Origin: Yinghuangia seranimata
GTDB taxonomy: Bacteria; Actinomycetota; Actinomycetes; Streptomycetales; Streptomycetaceae
Length of the DNA stretch: 64,000 nucleotides
Direction of reading: 5' to 3'
Assembly: GCF_029953285.1 (NCBI RefSeq)
Contig: NZ_JASAOI010000005.1
Span: 62,001 to 126,000 of the forward strand
The notes under the pieces are model-generated. The model made no database searches. It saw only the letters and a program-made list of their open reading frames with translations, and had not been told where the DNA came from. A program made the translations under genes and the position numbers. Below are positions 55,092-62,800 of the stretch, piece after piece. Every line of letters begins with the position of its first letter. Position 1 is the first letter of the stretch.

Positions 55092-55676
55092 TCAGTCGGT
55101 GATGAACCAGTTGCCGTTCATGAACTCGAGGGTGTAGTCGCCCAGATCGTCCGACGTGAACGTGACGGACGCCTTGACCGCGGCCGCCGGGACCTCCACC
55201 TTGGCCGAGCCCTGCACGGTGACCTTGGCCGCGTCGATCGTCGCCGACTGCAGGGCCTGCTTCTGCGCCGGCGGGATCAGCTTGAGCATCCCGGTGAACG
55301 ACGACTTGCAGTCGCCCATCCCCATGCCCTCCGCCTTCTTCGCGGCCGGGGCGGCGATCTCGCAGGCGGTGGTGAGGTCTTCGCGGCCGAGCGCGCGGAG
55401 GTACTGCTCGAAGCGCTGCAATGCGCCGGCCGTGGTCTGCGTGCCGGTGGATCCGGGCGGCGTCGACGAGGCCTTGCCGGCGGACGGGGTGGCGGACGGG
55501 GCCGCGGACGTCGGCGGCGCCACGGGAGCCGGCGACGTCGCGGGCGCGGGCGCCGGGGCGGACACGGGCGCGGAGGACGCGGCCGCGGGCGAGGCGGAGG
55601 CCTTGTCCTTCGAGTCGTCGCTGCACGCGGTCACGGCGAGGAGGCCGCAGACCGCCACGGCCAGAAGTGCACGCAC
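55092..55676 (-). CDS. Putative lipoprotein
   Basis: A 194-aa protein with a signal peptide ending in a clear lipobox (LAVTAC), a 65-residue Ala/Pro/Ser linker suited to crossing the cell wall, and a C-terminal domain of about 110 residues resembling NTF2-like folds (GALQRFEQYLRALGREDLTTAC ... LEFMNGNWFITD). GTG 55676 follows GGAG. It sits beside the kinase, with similar domain style to extracytoplasmic sensors, but has no assigned function. Confidence 0.75.
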   Translation of the reverse strand: MRALLAVAVCGLLAVTACSDDSKDKASASPAAASSAPVSAPAPAPATSPAPVAPPTSAAPSATPSAGKASSTPPGSTGTQTTAGALQRFEQYLRALGREDLTTACEIAAPAAKKAEGMGMGDCKSSFTGMLKLIPPAQKQALQSATIDAAKVTVQGSAKVEVPAAAVKASVTFTSDDLGDYTLEFMNGNWFITD

Positions 55677-55775
55677 GAGGAGCTCCCATCAGCGACGACG
55701 AAGCCGCCGATGCTACCGGCAGTGGGGGCGACGGCACGGTGGCCGGACGGCCGCCGCCTCCGTGCGGGCGACCAA

Positions 55776-56252
55776 CTAGGCCACCACGACCAGCGCGTCG
55801 CGGGTGAGGACCGGGGCGGCGACGACCGTCGTCCTGGGCGCGGTACGCCGGGTGCGGGCCGTCATGATGAACCGCAGGGCGAGGAACCTGACGATCCCGG
55901 CGGCCGCCGACGCGCTCAGGTACACCGCCTGCTGCGTCAGCACGCCCGCGCCCGGCTGGACCTCGTCCAGTCCGAGCATCGCGGCGGTCGTGAACAGGTA
56001 GGCGCCGAGCGCCGTTCCCGCCGACTGCAGGTGGACGCTCTTGGCGGCCCGCCCCTCCCGGAACGTGAACCGGCTGTGCAGCTCGGTCGCGAGCACCGTC
56101 GACACGATGGTCACGAACGCGTTGGCTATCGGCATCGCGAGCCACCACGAGAGCACCACCAGAGCACCGCTGGAGAGCAGCCCGGTACCGCCGCCGAAGA
56201 CGACGAAGCGGGCGAACGAGGCGATCAGACCGGGCCTGCGGGTCGCGCTCAT
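55776..56252 (-). CDS. GtrA-like membrane protein
   Basis: A 158-aa GtrA family protein with four hydrophobic helices and the family marks FVVFGGGTGLLSSG and ELHSRFTFREGR. GtrA proteins are thought to flip polyprenyl-linked sugars across the membrane. ATG 56252 follows GAGAGGTAGG. Not next to glycosyltransferase genes here, so the substrate is unclear; another GtrA domain occurs at the end of the window. Confidence 0.82.
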   Translation of the reverse strand: MSATRRPGLIASFARFVVFGGGTGLLSSGALVVLSWWLAMPIANAFVTIVSTVLATELHSRFTFREGRAAKSVHLQSAGTALGAYLFTTAAMLGLDEVQPGAGVLTQQAVYLSASAAAGIVRFLALRFIMTARTRRTAPRTTVVAAPVLTRDALVVVA

Positions 56253-56549
56253 GGGTCCTACCTCTCCGACAGCGGGGCCCGGGGTGTGGGCCGGGTGCCG
56301 GAGCGTGTCCCCCGACTGCCTCAAACCTATGAGGCCTAGATCGCCCGCGAATCGGTCATGTGTAGGTACTTCGTGTACTGCGAGGGGAGGAGCGCACGTG
56401 ATCACACCTCCTCCTGGCGGTGTGCGGCCGTCGGGGTGGACATCTCGGGCGAACGAGTGGACGCGTTTCGGCACGCGCTCATCCAGGCCGCGTTTTTCAC
56501 AACCTGTGATGGTTTGTCCTCGACGGTCACCGCGACGGACGGAGAGTCC

Positions 56550-56846
56550 ATGGCCTCGTTGCCCGGAGGTACCCCACGCCGACCCCTAGGGGTCACCCCG
56601 ACCCGCCGCCGGGCCCGACACGCAGGCGCGACAGCGGTGTTGGCCGTGGGCGCGCTGTCCGCCGGGCTGCTGCTGGTCGCGGGTGCGGGGGAGAGCGCCT
56701 CCGCGTCGTCCGCGCCTCGGTCGCTGCCGCGCACCGGCTTCGCCGCCGCGCTGGCCGCGGTCATCGGCGTCGCGCTGATCGTCGCGGGCGTCCTGACCGT
56801 CATCGCGACGCGCCGCCGGGAGACGTTCGACGACTCGGACGACTGA
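56550..56846 (+). CDS. Small secreted protein with LPxTG-like sorting signal
   Basis: A 98-aa protein with an Arg-rich start, a hydrophobic segment (ATAVLAVGALSAGLLLVAG) that may be a signal peptide, a very short Ser/Ala region, then LPRTG, a hydrophobic helix (AAALAAVIGVALIVAGVLTV) and RRRE, the plan of a sortase substrate. Almost nothing remains to be displayed between signal and anchor. ATG 56550 follows GGAGAG, but the frame is open 190 bp upstream. No sortase gene is in the window. Confidence 0.6.
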   Translation: MASLPGGTPRRPLGVTPTRRRARHAGATAVLAVGALSAGLLLVAGAGESASASSAPRSLPRTGFAAALAAVIGVALIVAGVLTVIATRRRETFDDSDD

Positions 56847-56885
56847 GCCTCCGCGCACCCGGAGTTCGGCCCGCTCACAGGCCTT

Positions 56886-57524
56886 TCACGGTGCGTCGAG
56901 TTCGCGCTCCAGGCCGGCCAGCAGCACCCTCAGCCCGAACGCGAACCGCTCGTCGAAGCCCTGGTGCAGCACCGGGCCCGCCTGGTGGGTCAGCGGATAG
57001 CGTGACGTGTCGAGGCGCGCCGCGCGGGTGTCCGAGGCGTAGCGGGCGTCCTGCTGCCCGGGTGTCGGGCGTACGGCCTGTTCCTCGATGGTGAAGCCGA
57101 CCACGTAGCTGTTGACCAACCCCCAGGCCCGCGCGGCGTCCACGGGCGTGAAGCCGGCGTCGACGAGGACGGCGAGCGGGGCCTCGAGGCGGCTCAGCAG
57201 GGTGTCGTCGGTGATGTACGTGCCGCTGAAGACCTTGGCGCCGTCGCGGTAGCGCAGCAGCGCCGCGCGGTGTCCGGTGGCCATCCGTGTGATCCAGTCC
57301 TGCCACGGGAGTTCGCCCGGCGGGGCTTCGGGCGGCGGCATGTCGCGCAGCATCGTGGTGGCCATCTCGTCGAGCAGCGCGGCCTTGTTCTTGACGTGCC
57401 AGTAGAGCGTCGGCGCCTGGACGTCGAGCTTGGCGGCGAGCTTGCGCAGCGTCAGGCCGTCGAGGCCGACCTCGTCGAGGAGTTCCAGGGCGGCGCGGAT
57501 CACGCGGTCGCGGTTGACAGTCAT
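56886..57524 (-). CDS. TetR/AcrR family regulator with tetracycline-repressor C-terminal domain
   Basis: A 212-aa regulator: helix-turn-helix (VIRAALELLDEVGLDGLTLRKLAAKLDVQAPTLYWHVKNK, about 8-47) and a TetR_C-type ligand domain (AARAWGLVNSYVVGFTIEEQA). It is divergent from the MDR oxidoreductase, and the 65-bp gap carries two near-identical operators (57538 and 57559), so it very likely represses itself and that gene. Confidence 0.9.
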   Translation of the reverse strand: MTVNRDRVIRAALELLDEVGLDGLTLRKLAAKLDVQAPTLYWHVKNKAALLDEMATTMLRDMPPPEAPPGELPWQDWITRMATGHRAALLRYRDGAKVFSGTYITDDTLLSRLEAPLAVLVDAGFTPVDAARAWGLVNSYVVGFTIEEQAVRPTPGQQDARYASDTRAARLDTSRYPLTHQAGPVLHQGFDERFAFGLRVLLAGLERELDAP

Positions 57525-57535
57525 GGCGAGCCTGA

Positions 57536-57573
57536 CTCTAACATCGTTCGAGCATTCCCTAACGTTGTTAGAG
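57536..57573. promoter_or_regulatory. Two TetR-type operators between divergent genes
   Basis: CTAAC-GTT-GTTAG (57559-57571) is a perfect 13-bp dyad. CTAACATCGTTCG (57538-57550) is a second copy with one changed base, 21 bp away (two helical turns). Together they also make a 13-bp inverted repeat with one mismatch. Confidence 0.7.
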
Positions 57574-57589
57574 AGAGTGGGAGACCGCC

Positions 57590-58543
57590 ATGCGCGCAGC
57601 CGTGCTCGACTCCTTCGGGGCCGTGCCCCGCTACGGATCCTTCGCCGACCCGACCCCGGCCCCCGGCCTCCGCGTCGTGCGGGTCGAGGCCGCCGGCCTC
57701 CACCCGGTCGTCCGGGCCCTGGCCGGTGGCGGCCACTACGGCAGCGGCGGCGAACTGCCGCAGATACCAGGGCTCGACGGCGTCGGGCGGCTGGATGACG
57801 GCACGCGGGTGTACTTCGGGTTCGCCCAGGCGCCGTACGGCTCGATGGCCGAACTGTCGCTCGCCGCCGACGGGTGGATGTGCCCCGTACCGGACGGGCT
57901 CGACCCCGCCGTCGCGGCCGGACTCGCCAACCCCGGCTTCGCCGCGCACCTCGCGCTGCACTGGCGGGGCCGGGTCGCGCCGGGGGAGACCGTGCTCGTG
58001 CTGGGTGCCACCGGGGTGTCCGGCCGGCTGGCGGTGCAGCTCGCCCTACGCGCGGGCGCGGGCCGCGTCATCGCCGCCGGGCGCGACCCCGAGGCCCTCG
58101 AACTCGCCCGCGAGCTGGGCGCGCACGCCACCGTGCGGCTCGGCTCCGCCGACGACGCGGCCGCGATCGTGGCCGCCGCGGACGGCGACCTGCACGTCAT
58201 CGTCGACTACGTCTGGGGCGCCCCGGCCGAGGCCGCGATCGCCGCGGTCCGCCGCACCGGCATGTCCCGGACCGCGCCCGACGTCCGCCTGGTCCAGGTC
58301 GGCCAGAAGGCCGGCCCGACGGTCGCGCTCCCCGCCGACGTGCTGCGCGGTTCGGGCCTCACGATCTCGGGCACCGGCGGCGGCACCACGCCGCCCGACC
58401 TGATGCTCGACGCCATCCAGAACGTGTTCGCCCTGGCGGCGGACGGTTCGCTCCGCTTCGACGTGGAGCGGGCGCCGTTGGCGGACGTCGCCGAGGTGTG
58501 GAAGACCGACCGGAGCGGTCTGCGGACGGTCCTGACGCCTTAG
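57590..58543 (+). CDS. Zinc-independent MDR family NAD(P)H oxidoreductase
   Basis: A 317-aa medium-chain dehydrogenase/reductase of the quinone oxidoreductase type: GroES-like N-domain and a Rossmann fold with VLGATGVSGRLAVQLALRAG, RVIAAGRDPEALELAR. The zinc-ligand Cys/His of alcohol dehydrogenases are absent. Probably reduces an electrophilic enone or quinone, matching control by the divergent TetR protein. The stop overlaps a convergent gene by 4 bp. Confidence 0.88.
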   Translation: MRAAVLDSFGAVPRYGSFADPTPAPGLRVVRVEAAGLHPVVRALAGGGHYGSGGELPQIPGLDGVGRLDDGTRVYFGFAQAPYGSMAELSLAADGWMCPVPDGLDPAVAAGLANPGFAAHLALHWRGRVAPGETVLVLGATGVSGRLAVQLALRAGAGRVIAAGRDPEALELARELGAHATVRLGSADDAAAIVAAADGDLHVIVDYVWGAPAEAAIAAVRRTGMSRTAPDVRLVQVGQKAGPTVALPADVLRGSGLTISGTGGGTTPPDLMLDAIQNVFALAADGSLRFDVERAPLADVAEVWKTDRSGLRTVLTP

Positions 58544-59088
58544 CCGTCCAGCGACTCGGGACGATCCGACTCTGCGTCCTGGCGATTCCCGGCGGCGAGG
58601 GCGGCGGCGTGCTCTTCGGCCAGGTCCAGGATCCGTCCCACCCGCTTGGCGAGCTCGTCCGCATCGGAACCGCGCTGCAGCGTGTGCAACAACACGCATC
58701 CGGACGCGATTTCAACGCGCATGGCATGGAACTGCTCGGTCGGGGTCCAGAGATCGGTGAGGGAGTCGAACTCGGCCAGCAGCTCCTCGCGACCGCGTCC
58801 CGTGGCGGTTTCGAGCCGCGCCAGCAGCTGATCGCTGAACATCATGCCGATCACCACATGCCGGCTCAACTCGGCTATCAGCGCTTCGTCGAGCGACGGC
58901 CTGTCCCTTCGATCGCGCCACTTGGTGCGTGGCGACGCCGGTTCGGCGGCGAAGTGCTTGCGCACCGTCCGGTCGCGCAACTCCTGCAGCATGCCGACCG
59001 CTTCGTCCACGCCGGTCAGCGCGTGCTCCGAGTCGCTGCTCCGCAGGGCACGCGACCAACGAGCGGACGTGTTCTCGATCCAACCCAT
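58540..59088 (-). CDS. Uncharacterised helical protein
   Basis: A 182-aa protein rich in Glu, Arg, Leu and Ala, mostly helical, with WIENTSARWSRALRSS at the start and LHTLQRGSDADELAKRVGRILDLAEEHAAAL near the end (about 140-170). No signal peptide, membrane helix or catalytic motif. ATG 59088 chosen; a GTG 24 bp upstream is possible. I recognise no family; codon use fits the genome, so it is likely a real gene. Confidence 0.65.
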   Translation of the reverse strand: MGWIENTSARWSRALRSSDSEHALTGVDEAVGMLQELRDRTVRKHFAAEPASPRTKWRDRRDRPSLDEALIAELSRHVVIGMMFSDQLLARLETATGRGREELLAEFDSLTDLWTPTEQFHAMRVEIASGCVLLHTLQRGSDADELAKRVGRILDLAEEHAAALAAGNRQDAESDRPESLDG

Positions 59089-59162
59089 CCCGGCACCATA
59101 GAGCCGCACTTGGGCGCGCCGCGGGTGCGGCTTGCCAACATCGGGCCTGGAACCGGTCAGGG

Positions 59163-60122
59163 TTACGCCGCCCCGTCCCGCATCCTGCGCCATTCCCTCG
59201 GTGTCACGCCGTACTCCGCCCGGAACCGCTTGGCGAAGTGTGTCGGGTCGGCGAAGCCCCAGCGCCGGGCCACCATCGCGATCGGGCGGGCGGCGAGCTG
59301 CGGGTCGGCGAGTTCGCGGTGGGCGCCGCGCAGGCGTTCGGTGATCGTCCACTGCTGGAGGCTGAAGTCGGCCTGCGCGCAGATCTTGTAGAGGTAGCGC
59401 ACGGAGATGTTGTGCGCGGCGGCGATGCGGGCGGGCGTCAGGTCCGGGTCGCCGAGGTTGCCGCGCACGTAAGCCCGCACCCGGGTCAGCAGCGTCTCGG
59501 CGAGCACCTGCCGCGCGGCCGGTGCCTGTCCCGCCGCCGACACCAGTGCGGCGCGGGCGAGTTCGACGGTGGCCGCGCCCAGTTCGGTGGCCGCGGGGTC
59601 GGCCGCGAGCCGTTCGCCGTCGGCGACAAGGCGTCGGATGTGGCCGGCGACGAGCGCCAGCATTGCGGCGTTCTGCGGCCCGGTGAGGGCGCGCCGGGCC
59701 AGGTCGACAGGGACGGCGAGGGCGTCCACGGGGACCTGCAACGTGGCCGACTCGCCGCTTCCGGACCACGCGAAGTCGTACGCGGCGGCCAGGTCCACGA
59801 GGAGCAACTCGCCCGGCGGGGCCACCCGTTCGTGGGCGAACTGGGCGAACCGGCCGGGTGCGCGCTCTTGGACGTGGAAGGAGATGACCGGCATCGCGTC
59901 CTGCCGCGCCTGCTTGGCGGTGCGCACCAGGCGGAACCCGGACGAGGTGGTCTTGAGGACGGTCGCGTCGCCCAGTTGCCAGCCCTCCATGCGCGTACGC
60001 GGGGCGTCGTCGGGGTCCTCGAGGATGACGTGGCACGGCGCGGACGCCTCGATCATCGCCGTGTGGACGGCCGCCGCGCGATCCCCGCGCGGCAGCGCGT
60101 CGGTGTCGATGAGCACTGCCAT
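59163..60122 (-). CDS. AraC family transcriptional regulator
   Basis: A 319-aa regulator with an N-terminal AraC-binding-like ligand domain and a C-terminal double helix-turn-helix (LTPARIAAAHNISVRYLYKICAQ; IAMVARRWGFADPTHFAKRFRAEYGVTPREWR, last about 35 residues). ATG 60122 gives MAVLIDTDALPRGDR; the frame is open further but without support. Its target is unclear: the flanking genes are an unknown protein and, 365 bp away, the GT39 operon. Confidence 0.88.
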   Translation of the reverse strand: MAVLIDTDALPRGDRAAAVHTAMIEASAPCHVILEDPDDAPRTRMEGWQLGDATVLKTTSSGFRLVRTAKQARQDAMPVISFHVQERAPGRFAQFAHERVAPPGELLLVDLAAAYDFAWSGSGESATLQVPVDALAVPVDLARRALTGPQNAAMLALVAGHIRRLVADGERLAADPAATELGAATVELARAALVSAAGQAPAARQVLAETLLTRVRAYVRGNLGDPDLTPARIAAAHNISVRYLYKICAQADFSLQQWTITERLRGAHRELADPQLAARPIAMVARRWGFADPTHFAKRFRAEYGVTPREWRRMRDGAA

Positions 60123-60409
60123 GCCCCGACCTCCCTGCCCGACCCCGGGACGCCCGCCGACGTCCTCGTCGGCACAGTGTGCCAACCGCGCGCCAACCAT
60201 GTGCACGGCCAGCCGTAGACCGTGCGCGCACAACCAAGTACACCGCGAAACGGCGCCCTAGTGTCAGGTTCGCGGCGAACGCGGGGTGGCGGCCCCGCCA
60301 TGCTGTGCGGCGCGTCCGGTGTGGGCGAAAGACGCGTCCGGTGCCGGCCCCTTGGCGGATCCGCGCGTGGATCAGCTGCCTGACCGGGGACTCCTGGCGG
60401 CGGACGCAC
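60123..60409. other. Non-coding gap upstream of the AraC gene
   Basis: This stretch should hold the AraC promoter. It contains a direct repeat GCGTCCGGT (60312 and 60334) and no convincing gene. Confidence 0.5.
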
Positions 60410-60443
60410 GTGGGTCGCGGCCTTCACCCAGGCCGCGACCCAC
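60410..60443 (-). terminator. Terminator of the GT39 operon
   Basis: A perfect 13-bp stem (GTGGGTCGCGGCC and complement) with an 8-nt loop, 44 bp after the GT39 stop on the complementary strand. Confidence 0.75.
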
Positions 60444-60487
60444 ATGCCGTTCGTGCCGCTATGTGCTTGCCGTACTCGGGGCTGGGA

Positions 60488-62800
60488 TCACGCGTTGGTG
60501 GCCTGCACCGCCCCGGTCCCGCTGCTCGCGCCGCTCGCGAGCGGCTGCGTCAGGTCGTACAGCGTGACGCCGTCGACGGTGGTGGACGTGAACGAGGACG
60601 TCACCCACGAGCTGATCTGCTGCGAGGCGTTGCTGCCTCCCATGCTGCCGCCCATCATCCCCTGGCCTCCGCCGATGAAGTAGTGGATCTTGCCCTCGGC
60701 GACCAGCTTCTTGAACTGCTCGAGCGTCGGCGACGGGTCGCTGCCGTTGAAGCCGCCGATCGGCATGACCGGTTCGCGGGTGGCGAGTTGGTAGCCGGAC
60801 GCGTTCTGCGAGCCGATGGCCGCGGCGACCCACGTGTACTTGCCGGCGTCCTTCTTCAGGGTCGCGGTGACCTCCTTGCTGGACGTACTGCCGTTGAGCA
60901 GGCCGCCGGGGCCGCCGCCCTTGCCGCTGGTGCCGCCGGGGAAGCCCTGTCCGCCGGGTCCCTGCGGCCCGCCGGTGTTCGGCTGCGCGCCGCCGCCGGG
61001 CTGGTTCGGGCCGGGCTGGAAGCCGTTCTGGCCGGGCACGCCGCCCTGCGGTCCGCCCTGGCCGGGCACGCCGCCCTGGCCCTGGTTGCGGCCCTGCCCC
61101 GGGATCTGCCCCTGGTTCTGCCCCTTGCCCTGACCCGGCGGGGTCCCGTTCGGGGTGATGATCATCATGCCGGGGCCGGGCGAGAAGCCCTCCATGCCCG
61201 GCGGGATCCGCATCCCCGGCATGCCGAAGGCGCCGCCCGGTCCCGCGGTCGGGATCGAACCGGTGTGCGGCGTGGTCACGGTCGCCCAGGTGTACGCCGC
61301 GGGCCCGGCCAGCACCGTCGCCACCGCGAGCCCGGCAGCCGCCGTCACCAGCAGCCGCGCCCGCAGCCACACCGTGGCCAGGATCGCGACCGCCGCGAGC
61401 ACGCCGCCGACCAGCACCGCGTACCGCAGCCAGCCGTGCCAGTCCGGCGTGCGGTCGAGCAGCCGGTACGCCCACCACGCCGACCCGGCGACGGTCAGCG
61501 CCAGGAACAGCGCGGCCTTCCACGACTTCCGCTTCTCCCACAGCAGGACGCCGCCCATGCCGACCAGCGCTCCGATCGCGGGGGCCAACGCCACGTCGTA
61601 GTAGGCGTGGAAGATGCCCTTCATGTAGCTGAACACCAGCATCGTGGTCAGCAGCCAGCCGCCCCACAGCACGAACGCGGCGCGCTGTCCGTCGACCAGC
61701 TTGCGGCGGCGGGTGATCCACAGGCCGGCGACCAGCAGCGCCAGCGCGGCCGGGATGAGCCACGAGACCTGGCCGCCGTTGTCCGCGTTGAACATGCGGT
61801 CCCAGCCGGTCTCACCCCAGCCGCCTCCGCCCCTGACCATCTTCGGTCCGCCGCCGGGCATGGCGGCGGCGCCTTCCGGCAGCTGCATGCGCGGTCCGCC
61901 GCCCCCGACGCTGCCCGTCTCGTCGCCGTTGAGGCGGCCCAAGCCGTTGTAGCCGAGGGTGAGTTCGAGGATCGAGTTGTGCTGCGAGCCGCCGATGTAC
62001 GGACGCGACGAGGCCGGCCACAGCTCGACGGTGAGGATCCACCAGCCTGCCGCTGCCACCATCGCGCCGCCCGCGTACAGGAGTTGCCGGACGCGGCGCC
62101 ACCAGCCGGTCGGCGCGAACAGCAGGTAGGTCAGCGCGAACGCGGGCAGCACCAGGAACGCCTGGAGCAGCTTGGTGATGAACGCGAATCCGATGAACAC
62201 CCCCGCCCACACGAGCCACTTGGTGGAGGCGTTCTCCTGGGCGCGCAGCACCGCGTACGCCGCCGCGACCATGAGCAGCACCAGCAGCGCGTCCGGGTTG
62301 TTGAAGCGGAACATCATCGCGGCCACCGGCGTGAGCGCCATGACCGCGCCCGCGAGCAGGCCCGCGGCCGCGCTGAACTTCCGGCGCACCGCCAGGTAGA
62401 GCAGGCCGACGGCCGCGACGCCCTCGAGCGCCTGCGGGACCAGCATGCTCCACGTGTTGAGGCCGAAGACCCGCGCCGACAGCTCCATGACCCACAGCGA
62501 GGCCGGCGGCTTGTCGACGGTGATGGAGTTCGCGGCGTCGGAGGAGCCGAACAGGAACGCCTTCCAGCTCTCGGTGCCGGCCTGGATCGCCGCCGAATAG
62601 AAGGAGTTCGACCACCCGGACTCGCCGAGGCTGTAGATGTACAGGAAACCGGTGACCAGCAGCAGGCCCAGCAGTGACGGACGGACCCAGCGCGGGTCGT
62701 CCTCGCGGCCGCGCACGAAGCGGACCGCCCAGCCTCTGATGATCTGGGGTTCCGTCAGGCGTGGTACCTCGACGGCGGGTTCGGGGTGGATCGCGGTCAT
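60488..62800 (-). CDS. GT39-type membrane glycosyltransferase (ArnT/mannosyltransferase-like)
   Basis: A 770-aa polyprenyl-phosphate-sugar-dependent glycosyltransferase. The N-terminal half has about ten hydrophobic helices and the GT39 landmarks SYSLGESGWSN-like first loop, DKPPASLWV, and FRFNNPDALL. A large extracytoplasmic tail follows, with a low-complexity Gly/Gln/Pro-rich region (about 530-620) and a small globular C-domain (VTATLKKDAGKYTWVAAAIGS, AEGKIHYFIGGG). ATG 62800 overlaps the stop of the upstream GT2-GtrA gene, so donor synthesis and transfer are coupled. Likely decorates cell-wall glycans or proteins. Confidence 0.88.
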   Translation of the reverse strand: MTAIHPEPAVEVPRLTEPQIIRGWAVRFVRGREDDPRWVRPSLLGLLLVTGFLYIYSLGESGWSNSFYSAAIQAGTESWKAFLFGSSDAANSITVDKPPASLWVMELSARVFGLNTWSMLVPQALEGVAAVGLLYLAVRRKFSAAAGLLAGAVMALTPVAAMMFRFNNPDALLVLLMVAAAYAVLRAQENASTKWLVWAGVFIGFAFITKLLQAFLVLPAFALTYLLFAPTGWWRRVRQLLYAGGAMVAAAGWWILTVELWPASSRPYIGGSQHNSILELTLGYNGLGRLNGDETGSVGGGGPRMQLPEGAAAMPGGGPKMVRGGGGWGETGWDRMFNADNGGQVSWLIPAALALLVAGLWITRRRKLVDGQRAAFVLWGGWLLTTMLVFSYMKGIFHAYYDVALAPAIGALVGMGGVLLWEKRKSWKAALFLALTVAGSAWWAYRLLDRTPDWHGWLRYAVLVGGVLAAVAILATVWLRARLLVTAAAGLAVATVLAGPAAYTWATVTTPHTGSIPTAGPGGAFGMPGMRIPPGMEGFSPGPGMMIITPNGTPPGQGKGQNQGQIPGQGRNQGQGGVPGQGGPQGGVPGQNGFQPGPNQPGGGAQPNTGGPQGPGGQGFPGGTSGKGGGPGGLLNGSTSSKEVTATLKKDAGKYTWVAAAIGSQNASGYQLATREPVMPIGGFNGSDPSPTLEQFKKLVAEGKIHYFIGGGQGMMGGSMGGSNASQQISSWVTSSFTSTTVDGVTLYDLTQPLASGASSGTGAVQATNA

